From positions 10,211,381 to 10,275,380 of the forward strand of contig CM036221.1 in NCBI GenBank assembly GCA_020631735.1: a DNA stretch of 64,000 nt, written 5' to 3'. The position numbers and the translations under genes were made by a program. Below are positions 13,187-26,109 of the stretch, in pieces. This DNA comes from Saccharum officinarum (Eukaryota > Streptophyta > Magnoliopsida > Poales > Poaceae). The stretch's first letter is position 1. The number at the start of each line of letters is the position of its first letter. The notes under the pieces are model-generated. The model had not been told where the DNA came from, ran no database searches, and saw only the letters and a list, made by a program, of their open reading frames with translations.

Positions 13187-13751
13187 TATATAGGCAACTA
13201 TTCGGAGCGACCCCACCTTTCGGTGACCTGTCCAAAAGGCGACAAAGAGTAGCGTGCCTTTGCAGAAAAACCCAAGGACCCCGGAGGATGCGCAAGGGGG
13301 AATGGCTCTTCCCGAAGGTATGGACCCCAGCACATATGCAATGTAATTAACCCCACAAGAGTGGGTGAAGTGAACTATCTATGATATAAAATAATAATTA
13401 ATGCCGCTGAACTATTTTGTCCGACGACAGAGTCCAGCTATAACAGAGCTTAAAATGGCAATTTGCTATGTAACCCAAGGTAGCACAAGCATGGTGCTAT
13501 CTTCAGAGGGCGCACAAAAACAGTTGTTCTGGTAGGCAGTAGGCACAGACAGGCGTGCATATAGGAACCATCGTCATGTTCATGTGTGTGGACATTCATG
13601 CTACTGATGGATCCACCATCACATATATGTCCTGCTTTAAATCACTGCTGAACATCGTACCTGCAGTTTGATATGTTGTGCATCATTGAAAAGCGAGATG
13701 AAGAGATGATTGCTTCAAAGGTAAAGAAAGGTGTGTAGTGACATATTATCT

Positions 13752-13987
13752 GTGTGTTTAGATCCTTCAAACTTCTAAAAATTTTACAAGATTCCCCGTC
13801 ACATCGAATCTTTGGACGCATGCATGGAGCATTAAATGTAGGTAAAAAAATAACTAATTGCACAGTTTGTCTGTAAATGTCGAGACGAATCTTTTGAACC
13901 TAGTTAGTCCATGATTGAATAAATTTTACCAAATAACAACGAAAAGTGCTACAGGAACTTTTGCCAAAATTTTTTGATCTAAACACT
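13752..13987. mobile_element. Tourist-like MITE
   Basis: TIRs GTGTTTAGATCC and GATCTAAACAC enclose a body with GCATGGAGCATTAAATGTAG, CAATTAGTTA-type and TTTTACCAAATAACAA motifs. The same body, in either orientation, recurs at 32803, 33253, 48277 and 56885. It is the common PIF/Harbinger-related MITE type of grasses. Confidence 0.75.
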
Positions 13988-14181
13988 TATATATATCATC
14001 ATCAGTGAATTGCATTGGCGCGAGGTATAGTAGCGATCACCAGTTTTTTTTTTGTTTGTTTTTAGTGTCAAGGTGGGGGAAAAAAGACTCCCCACCTGAT
14101 TACTTTTATTCATTGATCTAGGCCCTCAGGGCCCATCCCAGTTTAGGAGTTTACAACATCATTTACATTTTCGAACATTCA

Positions 14182-14567
14182 AAATTCTGATTACTGATTA
14201 ACCCCACAAGAGTGATGCACAACTTGACGTCGAACCAAATTGAAGCTCTGGACGAGTTATTCCCAACCACGAAAAACAGGGCTGGTAGAAAAACCAACGT
14301 ACTCTTCTCGGACGCTGGAGTAGGATCACGCAGCCAGCGGCGGAGATGCCCAGCTTCGTAGGTTGCAGCACTGCTTAGCTTAGTTGTAGACCTTTTATGT
14401 AATATCGAAGCTTGGATTTGTTTGTTAGGACGGTCCAGTCTACGGCTGTAAGACCTCCGAGGGCGCTCGTCAGAAGCGCATCGTTTGTATGATTAAACTT
14501 TTCTTCTTAATTACAATGATGCAAAAATCTTTTGCGTATTCGAGAAAAAAATTCTGATTACTAATTA
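14182..14567 (+). mobile_element. 5'-truncated LINE with target-site duplication
   Basis: The insertion (14201-14548) ends with a LINE-type tail containing TGCAAAAATCTTTTGCGTAT, then TCGAGAAAAA. It is bracketed by imperfect 19-bp direct repeats, AAATTCTGATTACTGATTA at 14182-14200 and the same with one change at 14549-14567. A long TSD plus an A-rich 3' end marks target-primed reverse transcription. No reverse-transcriptase coding remains. Confidence 0.8.
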
Positions 14568-15653
14568 CATAGAGGCACCAGTGAATCATTCAAACATTTT
14601 CAAAATTCATTTACATTATTATAGTAGCGATCACCAGTGAATCCATCTATATCTATCTATGTATCGATTGGACTGCTGTTGCTTGTGTTTGCGTTGCTTC
14701 TCTGGTCCCCTAGCTACACTAGAGGAAAGCAAAAGGGAGCCACACACTTCCCGCTTGCTGCCTAGCTAGCTTGCTCGGCAACCTCTTATTAATCTGCACA
14801 CTGTGTGTGTGGTGTAGTGTGTAAGGTAGTACTTTTCACCCGTTACAAATTGTATGTTGTATTTGTTTTGTTCTAATCAAACTTCTATAGTTTTAACCGA
14901 GTTTGTTTCTAGGAGAATGCACAAGCTTTTATAATATATTAAACAAGATTGGTTAGATGCCCGTAAAATATATTTTGATAGTGTATTTATTCCATATTGT
15001 AGATGCTAATATGTTTATATATAAACTTGATCAAACTAAAATAGTTTGCAATTACTCAATTAGGAATCAAGAATGTAGCTTTTTTTAGAGAAAAGAATAT
15101 TCTTTATTCCGGTGTTTGCACGAGTGTGCATTCAATCAAACAGAATTAAAAGTTTTGGAAAAACAAAAACTAGCAAAAAGCCAAACATTTTTTGAGCACA
15201 AAGCACAAATTCAAATAACCAAAGCTAAGAACTAAGCCTTTTAAAAGACAACCGCCATTTCCACGATCGAGAGAGTAGCTAGTTGTTACGTTGTTAGTGA
15301 CAGCCACACCTCTGATGCTGCTCCTAGGTAAGGTGCGAAGCAAAGTACACACGCTGTGCAGAAAAACTAAAGGAGTCCCGGCCCTATATAATTAGCAGGT
15401 GTAGCTAGTGGCCATTAGTTGGTATATAGATTAGTGTGCTCGGCGGGGAATAATAAGCTGCTAGAATAATAGCAAGCAAGCTTCGAGATGATGCTTTCAA
15501 GTTCATGGATCACGTGTTTTTTACTTTAGATGGAAGCTTTAGTTGGACATGACACGCAAACATGGGTCGGGCCGGTCCATGAATGGTTTCTCTCGCGAGA
15601 TGACCTTCCTTTTGTCACCACAAGGTTGTTTTCAGAATCTTGACTGACACTGC

Positions 15654-15658
<5 letters not shown>

Positions 15659-15690
<32 letters not shown>
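15659..15690. repeat. (AC)n microsatellite
   Basis: About 16 AC units. Confidence 0.95.
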
Positions 15691-15692
<2 letters not shown>

Positions 15693-15819
15693 ATATACTT
15701 AGAATTAATCATCGTAAGATCAGGCCAAAACAGTAGTAAAGCACAGTATATATATATATTTTAAGTTTCCATAGTAATATAAGTAGAATTCGTAACTTTG
15801 AATCAGTGGACGTTCATGC

Positions 15820-15821
<2 letters not shown>

Positions 15822-15909
<88 letters not shown>
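15822..15909. repeat. (TA)n microsatellite with one central interruption
   Basis: A TA run broken once by ATTATA, giving a near-perfect palindrome. Confidence 0.95.
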
Positions 15910-15912
<3 letters not shown>

Positions 15913-16808
15913 TAATGTGATTTTGAGATCCTTAATGAAATACTTGTGATCCGATTCAGGATTTGCATTGTATATACACGACTAACCTTCCTTTAATTCT
16001 TGCTATCCTTGGACTGCCTAGTATGCTGCAGCCTGCAGCGTACAAGCATGCCCCTCCCCACAGCCCACCCATTAGTGTGCCACTGGGCTGCCGCCTCATG
16101 TGGGCTCTTTGGGCCTCGTACTATAGTTACTGTAGGCAGCATTGGCTTCTTCCTGGTGGGCCCCATGCATGGCCCACATGACATTACGGCCGGGAAACAT
16201 TTAAGCAAAGTTAGCATATGATGATGCACCAAACCGGAGGATCACAAGTTCACATCCATCATCGCACCTGCCGAGTGCTGACACGACACACATCTAGTAC
16301 GGTAGTACCACATCACACCTCGACCTCTCGTCAAGCTACAACACTGGTAAATCCATAGTGATTGATATTTTGACAAATTTGAGAAGACCAAACTCAGGCT
16401 TTACGAAAAAGTCTGGCTACTTTCTCAGGTGTTGTGACATCCCAGGTGTACGGATGTCGAGTGGAATCTTATATATCTATATATACATATATAGTTTGAT
16501 GCACCGACCAGCGACCAGCTGACGAAAACGATCGATGGAGACGAGTTTCGTCGCTCGTGTAAATGTGGCCCGTGGCCGGCTAGAATAATTGACGGGCCCG
16601 TCTTTGCGTTTATTGTGATTCTTTCTCAGAGCTAGCTCTATTCACTTGTCTGATAAGTCATGACTGAAAGTACTGTTTGTTGATTTGTTGTGAGAGAAAG
16701 ACTGTTTATTTATTAAAAAAATACGGTTTATAAGATAAGTGCACAAGACCTTAATCTTTCCACTCTTGGAAACCAAACTGGCTTTACGGAAGGAAAAAGA
16801 AAAAAAAA

Positions 16809-16928
16809 AGGTTACTTTCTCAGAGTTAATGTCCCAAGCATCAGAATGTATGCTAGATCTATCGAAAAAGGTTACTTTCTCAGAGATAATGACCCAAGCG
16901 TCAGAATGTTTGCTAGATCTATCGAGAG
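16809..16928. repeat. 60-bp tandem duplication
   Basis: Two adjacent copies beginning GGTTACTTTCTCAGAG start at 16809 and 16869. They differ at only a few positions. No gene is recognised here. Confidence 0.85.
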
Positions 16929-17248
16929 CTTCCTGCACCGACCAGACCACCGATCAGAAATAAAACAAATTTCTTGGACGGCCAAAATAATTTTGTCTGT
17001 TCGCTGCTGATTCCAACGCGGCTAGACAGCCATGCCACAGTATTCTGGTCGTGCCAACGGCCGCAGCTGCAGCCGTGGCAGCGCTGCTGTGAAGTGCAGC
17101 CGAACAGAACCATTGGCTGCAGCCAAGTGTGAATCTGTGATGGACAAACCCAAGCATCAAGCAGTCCAGCAACATCACAGGATTATCGATGTCATTGGTT
17201 GCTTTGGAATGGGAACTGCACAGCCGTGCACCAACAAGCGAGTCTGCG

Positions 17249-17380
17249 GCCCTGGTCATCCGGCTTATAATCCATACTTTTCAGCTTATTTTTTTTAGTC
17301 GGAACAATATTTTTCTCTCACACCAAATCAGTCAATAGTGTTTTTCAGCTGGCTTATCAGCACAACCGAACGGGGCCTAC
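17249..17380. repeat. MITE with GGCCCCGTTCGG-type end
   Basis: The right end CCGAACGGGGCC and the preceding GGCTTATCAGC pair with GGCTTATAATCC-like text at the left. The body TTTTTCTCTCACACCAAATCAG recurs at about 17540, 17830 and 30220, so this is one member of a local family. Confidence 0.6.
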
Positions 17381-17810
17381 ATGAACATGACGTAGCACAC
17401 GGCCACTAAGGGTGTCCCCAATAGCCAGCGACGTAGCCAGCTGACCAGGTTCGGAATCTGGTTTGGAGTGAGGTGGAGAGGAGAGAGAGCGCAAAAATAA
17501 TGTTCGGCTGATGGTTTATGCGGCTGATAAGTCGGGTAATACTATTTTGTTATGAGAGAAAAACATTGTATCATAGTTGATAAGCCAGGCTGATAAGTTT
17601 ATAGCACTTCTTTCGTTGCTAGCTAGGAGCACGCTACCCAAGAATGTAAGCACGGTGGTTGGCTGAAGCCGCTCTTCTCTCCTTTGCAGCGTGGATTAAC
17701 TTATTAGAGGAGAGAGAAGATAGGAATTAAAAATTTCTTACATGTGGGACCGGCGTGGATGAGTTGGCATCAAATAGCTAGTAGATGGCTAGATTGTTGG
17801 AGAGGCCTAG

Positions 17811-17958
17811 GGCCTTGTTCGGCTGGCTGGCTCTCAGCCAGCCAGCAGTGCTTTTCTCTCACATCAGTTCAGCACCAGCCACCAGCCACCAGCCAGCCAG
17901 CAGTATTTTTCTCTCACAATAAATCAGCCTCAGCCACCAGCCAGCCGAACGAGGCCCT
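17811..17958. repeat. MITE with TIR GGGCCTTGTTCGGCTGGCTGG
   Basis: Left arm GGGCCTTGTTCGGCTGGCTG is mirrored by CAGCCAGCCGAACGAGGCCC-like text at the right. Internal CAGCCAGCCAGCAG and TTTTTCTCTCACA blocks are repeated. The TIR resembles Tourist-type elements, but the 3-bp duplication is ambiguous. Confidence 0.7.
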
Positions 17959-18479
17959 AATAGCTACAACGATGGCAGTCAGAGCAGAGCAGATAATACA
18001 CCAGCAGCAAATTCTTGCTCCAGATCCACCATTTTCATTTTCCTCGTGTCAACACAGTTGCGTATCAATTCATTAACAATAGCTGCGTATCATTTGGAAA
18101 GGAAAATGTGGATGCTTCCTCCAGTTCCATTATTCTTGTCGTTTTTTACTGTTAGAATTTATCTCTACTATAATTGACCACTTCGAATTATTTTAGGTCC
18201 ACCAACAAAAATGTCCCCCGCTGAGTAGTCTAACCATTGTGTACCCAGAAAATTACACACAGGAATTTACCTCTATTAAAATCAAGGGCTCACGAAAGAA
18301 CTACGTCAAATTCAAGGGTCGAGAGACAAAGTTTGATGCGAGCCTTCTCACCTCCCTCATCTCCGCGCTCTCCCTCTGCTACGAACAACGGCCACGTACG
18401 CCGCAGTTCGAATCCACAGGAATCGCCAAAAAAATGCCGTACGTATGTTGAAATTTGATCAGTTGATCAGCGCGGGGCT

Positions 18480-18800
18480 GCCGCCACGATCTCCGTGGCG
18501 CTGTTCGTCGACGCCGCCCGCCCCTGCCCCCGTTCGTGGACGCTGCCCATCCCCGCTCTGCGCGATCTCGACCAGGGCGATCTCGAGCACGGCCACAACG
18601 CTGCCCGTCCCCGCTCAGTGCGATCTCGTCCAGGGCAATCTCGAGCACGGGCGCCGCCGAGTACCCGAACCCGGCGACCTTGATGTGCAGGTGCGCGTCG
18701 CCGTGCCGCGTATCCTGATGACCACGTTGGACGGGTTCAGGTCGCCGTGGTAGATCTTCCTCGAGTGCAGGTGGAGGAGATGGAGACGCTGCGGAGGGAG
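18480..18800 (-). pseudogene. Captured protein-kinase fragment in the Helitron
   Basis: On the minus strand about 18775-18720 encodes HSRKIYHGDLNPSNVVIRI, a kinase catalytic-loop region with HGDLNPSN in place of the canonical HRDLKxxN. After a one-base frameshift the next stretch (about 18700-18620) reads AHLHIKVAGFGYSA, the position of the DFG loop, here with GFG. HGDLNPSN resembles plant kinases that carry an N-terminal DUF1221 domain, from memory. The fragment lacks the N-lobe and the end of the C-lobe. It also holds a 58-bp internal duplication (copies start at 18543 and 18601). It lies antisense to the Helitron helicase, as captured host fragments often do. Confidence 0.65.
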
Positions 18801-19603
18801 CGAGTCGCGCTGCTGCGGGTGGAGATCGGCTCCGGCGGCCTGGGCCTGCACAAGATCGCCGTAGAGAGCCAACTGGCAGACGTGGAGTTCGTGAGCCTAC
18901 TGGCGGACGTGGAGTTCGTGTTCAATGTACCGTGTCGTGTCTGATCTCTAAACAACCGCCATTAGCCTGCCGTCGACGGCGGCCGACCAGGGCGATCTCC
19001 AACACGATCGACTACATCCAGGTCTTGTTTATGAGCAGCCGGCCAGGGTTCGTTCATGTTGTTTCAGTCATTGTTTATCGATCTGCTAAATGCTTGCCAG
19101 CTGATGGCCCGGTGCTGCTGGTACCTGCTTGCCTGCTAATGGCGTGTTCAGTTCAGCATTATTAAGAATTTTTATCTTGCAATTCAGTCAACCTTCTCAG
19201 CTCAGCATTATGACTGGTGCTATTTTTAGTTTTAATGAGATGCTTGTTTTGTGTACATGTGTTCTGTGTATTTGTTTTCTTGCTCTGCTCATCGCTGGCT
19301 GCATGGTACTGTGGTGCATGGCACTATGCTGCTACTACTACTACATGGCCGGCTGTTGATGGCTAGCTGCTACTACTACTTGAGAAGCAGTCAATTATTT
19401 TTTGTGCGTGTGTGCAATTCTAGAATTCTAGGTGGTGGGGTTTCAAATCGATTTCTGAATTGCACGCCATCCGGAGTTGTAGCCATCTCTGTTTTCAAAA
19501 TGATCAACTACTTACAATTGTCATCTTGCAGAACAAATCAGCAGCCACGGTCCTATCAAAAAATCGAAGGTCCTGCATGATCACCTATTTCATATAGTAA
19601 CTC

Positions 19604-22600
19604 AATGTCTACGCAAAGAGATACACGCGATGCACTAAGTGATATCACCAACATTGCAGGTATGATTTCACACTGTATATATATCACTTTGGGGGTGTCT
19701 TATTGATTTCCTACACATGTCCAAACCCGCACTATATAGATGAGGCCCGGCGGGAGAGGGAAGAAAGGAACTTGCAGCAACGGATTCGTCGAGCTGAGAT
19801 GTCTGGCGAACAAAGGGAGGAGATGAGGAGGAAACAACGTGAGTACCAACGTCAGTACCCGAGAAAGGAAGAAGGCCGAATCCCAAAACAGTAGCACTTC
19901 CTGTGCTTCCTGAGCTACGATGGACGCAAGGAACGCGCAACAATATAAAAGAAGAGCTGAGATGACCGACGAACAGAGAGAAAAGAGTAAAAGGAGACAC
20001 CGTGAGTACCAACGTCAATATCGAGCACGGAAGAGGGCTGAATTGCAAAATAATAGCACAACAGTTGTTCTCAATCAAGACGATGCCGAAATAATAGTTC
20101 CGGCATCCTCGCTCGCAGGTGAAAAATATTTGAGCACTTATACATTTCACCAACCGCCTGATATATCATCATGGACCTCAAATCATATTCATATAATATA
20201 TGTGAAGGTGTGGATTTAGAAACTGGATTATCAACAATAGTGGAAACTGATGAGTCCGTAGAGCCCACGGTTTGGCTACACAGAAATGATAATTATGTTC
20301 CAATGCATAGAGGCCCACGTACGGTCCTTACTGGTCCATTGCCTACTTCCGGAGAGTCAGGTGAGCACAACAACCGCAAGCTACTTTTTAGTTAAAAATA
20401 GGCATTTAGATGTATGCTGCTGTACTTATTTTTTTTAAAAAAAATATTTGCAGAAGTTCATATACCATGCCGGCGCCACAACCATGTAGATGTTCAAACC
20501 AATGAAGATGAATTCGACCGTGAACTATTCGAACCAACGCATGATGGTTGGGACGGTGATGAGCATGCCATGGACGGCGACCTTGATGTGCACAACGAAA
20601 ACTTATACGATGAGGATGGAGTCATTCAGCGACATGCACAAGGTACTACGACAACATCTATACGTCATGTTAGAAATCCAGCTTCAATAGAGCATATTTA
20701 TATATTAAATTAAAGTGATTAATACAATGTCTACACAGGTCATGATTATGAGTCATATCGCGTGCTTCCAGAGGGTCCAGCTGCAAAATAGTGTGACAGA
20801 TGATGATCCATATGACTTCATCTACCAGAACCTGCCACAACGACATAAATTGAGAAATGTCCCTGACTGCAGTTAATGTGGTGCGATAAGGTTTCAGTAT
20901 GAGACACCCGGGTTTTGTTGTAGAAAAGGAAAAGTACAAATACATATACAAGAGGTTCCAGCAGAGTTGAAAAGGTTATTCACAAGTCAAGTGGATGATG
21001 ATGCAAAATATTTTAGGAAACATATACGTTATATGAACTCGCATTTCGCCTTTGCAAGCCTAGGGGTTACCATTGACCGCAGATATAACAGTCCAGTAGG
21101 GACCGATATTTATACATTTCGAGTTCATGGCGGGTTGTACCACCGTCTGGACCACCTGGTGCCAGGTGGTGACGACGCTCGGCATCTGCAGCTCTACTTC
21201 TATGATACAGAAGATGAAGTCTTATCACATAGAGTCAAAAGGTCCCCTGATCTTGATATCAACCTCATCCGGAATATCCTTGCAATTTTGTAAGATAACC
21301 TATATGTTCATACTTTTAGGAGAAATGGTGCTTTTCCAAACTTGGATGATTACAGGATTGAACTCAATACAAATATCACCCCTAACCAGAGAAGGTACAA
21401 TGCCCCAACAGCGTCCCAAGTTGCTGCTATCTGGATGGAAGGGAACGATCCACAAAGATGTTTTTGATAGGAGTGTGGTTATATATGAAAAGATCGATCG
21501 TCGTCCCCAGTATATCCGAGCATACCACGGTTGTTATGACCCATTAGCTTATCCTATATATAACCCACGAGGGGAAACATGATGGAACAAGTTTATGTCG
21601 TACAGTAGGGGTCCAGTCAATCCACCATCTGTAACCCCGGCTTCTACTAATAATGTTAATTACATGGATGATGGGACTACCGGTGGTTATCAAGGTATTA
21701 CTCCTATATTATTTTTTGTTGTAATACTGGTACTATTGAATCTCTGCTATATTATAACATGTTTCCCCATGTTTGGAGTTTATCCGACAGTATTGCAGCT
21801 CCAGCTATATTTGCCTAGCATGCAGTCTGTGACATACAATGATGATGAAAACCTGGAGGATGTTGTGAGTCGCCCAGGTTCGAATAGGACCACACTGACA
21901 GAGTATTTCACTAAAAACCGTGAAGAAAGGAAACAAGGAAAATATTGTATAGAGAATTTTCAGAACACTACCGATGGATCACAGTGAGAAAAGTGTGGCA
22001 AGGAAGGAAACAAGCGTTAGGACAGATAGGGCGGATTGTCTATGCTAACCCTGCTGAAGGGGAGAGATACTTCCTAAGAGTTCTACTAAATCATGTGAGA
22101 GGTGCAACATCATTTAAGGATTTGAGAACAGTGGTTGGTGTAACCTACTTTACCTTTAGGGAAGCATGTGAGAAAAGAGGGATTATCGAGACGGACAGAT
22201 CAATCGATGACTGCTTGACTGAGGCCACCACTTTCCAGATGCCATCTGCCTTGCGAAGGTTGTTTGCTACCATTCTTGTATTATGTGAGGCCACTAACAT
22301 ACGTGGACTATGGGACAAGCATAAGGATGCTCTAGGTGAAGACTTCAGCCGAGACAACACCAACACATCAAGAGTGGAGCAAATGGTGCTCAGAGATATA
22401 CGAGATATGCTTCACTCGATGGGTAAAGATATCAGAGAATATGGTATGCCACCTATTTGCGATATGGGTCCAGGCTCCATTGACATGATGAAAGAGCTTA
22501 GAGATGAACAAAATATCTCTGTAGACCAAGAACACTTAGATATTTTTTTATTCTCTTAACAACGAGCATAGAGAAGGGTTTGATAAAATAATTGAGCATG

Positions 22601-23941
22601 TCTTTTTCAACAAGAGCCAAGTTTTTTTGTGGATGGTCCGGGAGGCACGGGCAAGACGTTCCTATACAAGGTGCTCCTTGCTACGGTCCAAAGGATTAAT
22701 AGCCATCGCAACAACAACATCAGGTATTGCAGCATCAATATTGCTAGGAGGACGCACTGCACACTCTAGGTTTAAAATTCCAATTAAAATTGGGGACAAC
22801 AGCATGTGCAGCTTTACAAAGCAAAGTGGCACTGCATAATTGTTTCGTAGGGCGTCTTTGATTATTTGGGATGAGGTTGCCATGACCAAGCGTTAGTGCG
22901 TCGAGACACTTGATAGGTCCCTACAGGATATCATGGAATGTGCTTTGCCATTTGGAGAAAAGGTCATGGTATTTAGGGGAGACTTTAGACAGGTCCTTCC
23001 TGTGGTGACATGTGGTACAAAAGCACAGGTAACTAATGCTACTTTGCAAAGATCCTATTTGTGGGATAAAATAAGAAAGATTAGATTGTCACAAAACATG
23101 AGGGCACAGTCAGACCCTTAGTTTTCTGAGTACCTGCTACGAATTGAAAATGGAACTGAGGAAACAATTGGAGATGATTATGTTCGACTCCCTGATGACA
23201 TTGTGATTGGATATACGGACACAGAGGTGGCAGTCAACAAACTCATTCTAGATGTTTTTCCATCACTTGAAGAACATGCAACATCAGCCACCTATATGAG
23301 CTCGCGGGCCATTCTATCGACTAAAAATGAACATGTTGATAAGCTGAATGCAATAATGATTGAGAGGTTTCCAGGTGACTAAAAGATTTATCACAGCTTT
23401 GACAATGTTGTTGATGATCCTCAGAATCACTATCCTATTGATTTTTTGAACTCAATAACTCCAAATGGCCTCCCCCACACGAGTTGAAGCTAAAGATCAA
23501 CTGTCTTGTGATTCTTCTTCGCAATCTTGATCCGTACAACAGCTTGTGCAATGGCACAAGGCTCATGGTCAGAGCATTGCAAGACAATGTAATTGATGCT
23601 GAGATCGTTGGTGGACAGCATGTAGGGAAGAGAGTTTTTATACCAAGGCTACCATTGTCTCCCTCAGATGATATTTCTCTTCCTTTTAAGTTCAAGACAA
23701 AACAATTCCTTGTGAGGTTAAGTTTTGTCATGACAATAAATAAATCACAGGGACAGACCATCCCTAACGTTGGGATCTACCTTCCAGAACCCGTGTTCTC
23801 GCACGGACAACTTTATGTTGGTTTATCAAGGGGGTGTCAAGATCAACAACTAGAATTTTAGCAAAACCAAAAGAAGACTTGGATCCTACAGGGAAGAGCA
23901 ACAAAAATATAGTTTACAAAGACGTCCTAAATTGGTGATTG
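19604..23941 (+). pseudogene. Decayed Helitron Rep/helicase gene
   Basis: The predicted start is MSTQRDTRDALSDITN at 19604, followed by intron-separated, basic REYQRQY-type repeats (19740-20040). A Helitron-like N-terminal domain runs from about 20880 to 21560 (LDHLVPGGDDARHLQLYF, then AYHGCYDPLAYPIYNPRGET). The Rep core, with HUH and catalytic tyrosine motifs, should follow but is missing: the text jumps at about 21680-21800 to VTYNDDENLEDVVSRPGS. The Pif1-like helicase follows, with Walker A GPGGTGKT (about 22635-22658), Walker B LIIWDE (about 22857), GDFRQVLPVV and a C-terminal INKSQGQTIPNVGIYL. In-frame stops occur near 22837, 22891, 23119 and 23380, and a one-base deletion lies at about 23470. 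Confidence 0.88.
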
Positions 23942-24619
23942 ACGGTGTGTATACTATATCCATTGTATTAGAATTTTGTTCTATATCAATCTTTGTTTTT
24001 TGCATTCAAAATATAGATGCCTGTGGTCTAACATGGTATTTATGTTATCTGTCTCTTATATGATGTTTGCGTTCCATACTTTCAGGCTTTTATGGCTGCT
24101 TCGGGAGCGTCTGTGAGGAAACAGATGGCAAATCTGGTTCCTGTAACAGGCCTGCCAACAGACGGGAAGGCGGGACCGATACATAAGCAGCCTGACTGTA
24201 CTAAATTAGCTGCACTTTTACCGGTAGCCTAGACTGATTGTAGTACATATATGCCCAGCTTTAAAATGAGTAGCATTTCTACACGATTTTTTTTACCACC
24301 TTCAGGGTTGGGTTTGACTTCCATTTCTGTTTGATATACACCCAAATTACTCTGCATTTTTGTTCTAGAACAATTACTCTGCATTTGTTCTAGAAACTGT
24401 AGGAATGAAAAACTGCTGAAAATTAGCAGATAACCAAAGGAGCTTCACCGTGGTGGCCTGGTAGAATGTAACTTAGATGGTTATTAATACGGGAAATAAC
24501 TTTACTATGTCTTCTTATATGCAAAAATGTTCCCAAATTGTATATAGGCTACAATTGTTTTAAAGTTAAACTATACAAAAAACAAATTGGATGTTTTTAT
24601 GAGCATCCTCAAGATAAAG

Positions 24620-24648
24620 CCGTAGCGTTAGCACGGACATTATACTAG
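24620..24648 (+). other. Helitron 3' terminal hairpin and CTAG end
   Basis: CCGTAGCGTTAGCACGG folds into a CCGT/ACGG plus GC/GC stem with one bulged A and a four-base loop. CTAG lies at 24645-24648, followed by host T. This is the expected rolling-circle termination signal. Confidence 0.88.
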
Positions 24649-24814
24649 TATGGATAGTTCGTCTCAATTTATTTGCAGAAATTCTAATAAATTTCAAAGG
24701 CCTAATACATGTGTTCTTTATTGGGCTTTAATGTTTAAGCCCATGAATAGATGTGAAAGACGCAACATCAATTAATACTATATTGCTAGTTGATGTGAAG
24801 GTAAGGGGTCTCCT

Positions 24815-24937
<123 letters not shown>

Positions 24938-25009
24938 ACAATCCTCCTGGGAGAAGGCAAAAAAAACTATAATTGGGAGTTTCGGTTTAGAAAATCCAAA
25001 GGTAGTCAA

Positions 25010-25375
25010 TTAGTATTTTCCTCCTCTTGCTGCTACGCTGCCGCCATTGCTTCGCCATCCCGACCGTCTGCATGCACCGGCGACCAGGAGAGCAGGTCTT
25101 CGGAACCCTCGTCCTTGCGATCTTGCACCGGGAGAGGACAGATAAGGTTTTTGGAAAGCGCTCTTCGCGACGGGTCGTCTTCCATCCAAGTCAAGCGGCG
25201 CTATGTCCAGGCGTATCCGTCGTGAACTGCTACAAGCTCTTCCTCTACCGCTCATCGACGACCTCGCGCCACCATCGCTAGTGGCATCTCCATCACTAGC
25301 GATGTCGTCTCCCTCTGCAGTTGGAAGGTATACACCCCGTGATTCAATGTATCTGTTTATGCTATTTAATCTGAC
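25010..25375. other. Short GC-rich patch, unassigned
   Basis: Open frames exist on both strands (plus-strand frame from 25203 starting [10 protein letters not shown]) but none matches a family I know. It may be a gene fragment. Confidence 0.3.
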
Positions 25376-25512
25376 TACGAGCTATGCTTACACTAGTATT
25401 TATCTTCATGCTATTTAATCTAATGACTAGTGTACGAGCTATGCTTACACTAGTTCTTTTGTTTATGCAGTTAAATCATGCTAGTATACGAGCTATGCTT
25501 ATACTAGTATTT
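25376..25512. repeat. Tandem repeat, three copies of about 57 bp
   Basis: TACGAGCTATGCTTACACTA recurs at about 25376, 25433 and 25489 with the third copy slightly diverged; spacer text (TTTATGC, TTAAATC) is also similar. Confidence 0.85.
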
Positions 25513-25916
25513 GAGATCGTCATAATTTATATTTTGATTTTAATTTAAAAATTGCCTAATTACTTAACATTGACAAGGTACGTTTGAGGCCAACCTTTTA
25601 GAATCTTACTATCAATAACTTTTAAAATACCTAGTATGAACACACTAAGATATCATGTATCAGTTAATTAATCTTTAAAAAGGCACTTTAATAAAATTAT
25701 ATATTTATTTGTATACATTATAATGGAAAATCATAGTCAAAACTAGATTCTGGAGACCGTGTTATTATTGTCCAAGCTCCAAAGCGACAAGAATTATAGA
25801 ACCGGAGAGAGTACATACTAATATACACACAAGGGCATGAGTTTATTCACGCTTGATAAGCTCGCAAGCTTTGGCTCAGGTTAGCCACTAAATTTTAAAT
25901 CACTTTATCTCTGGCT

Positions 25917-26060
25917 CCAAACAGGAGGTCTAAAGTCATGTCTAAAGTTTAGCCAATCTTAAAAACTTTAGACCGTATAAGTGAACTAAAGTGGTCTAAA
26001 GTTTTAATTCTTAACTTTAGCTAATTATTAAACTTTAGACCATAGGATCCAAACAGACCA
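25917..26060. repeat. MITE with CCAAACAG-type ends
   Basis: CTCCAAACAGGAGGTCTAAAG at the left and CTTTAGACCATAGGATCCAAACAGACC at the right enclose repeated CTTTAG/CTAAAG boxes that make the element largely self-complementary. Confidence 0.55.
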
Positions 26061-26109
26061 CGTTCTTTTCTTCTTAACACCGTGGCCAGTGTACAAGGCA
26101 GACGCCAAA

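Larger units (their letters stand above)
18162..24648 (+). mobile_element. Helitron, complete by its termini, non-autonomous
   Basis: Helitrons are rolling-circle transposons that insert between A and T without duplicating the target. The 5' end is A|TCTCTACTATAATTG, the form common in grasses. The 3' end is CTAG|T, preceded by a hairpin (24620-24636) with 12 bases between hairpin and end. Between lie an antisense kinase fragment (18480-18800), a decayed Rep/helicase gene (19604-23941) and non-coding DNA. Length is 6,487 bp. The encoded protein is broken and lacks the Rep catalytic core, so any movement would need a helper in trans. Both ends and the internal helicase agree in orientation, which makes the boundaries strong. 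Confidence 0.9.
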
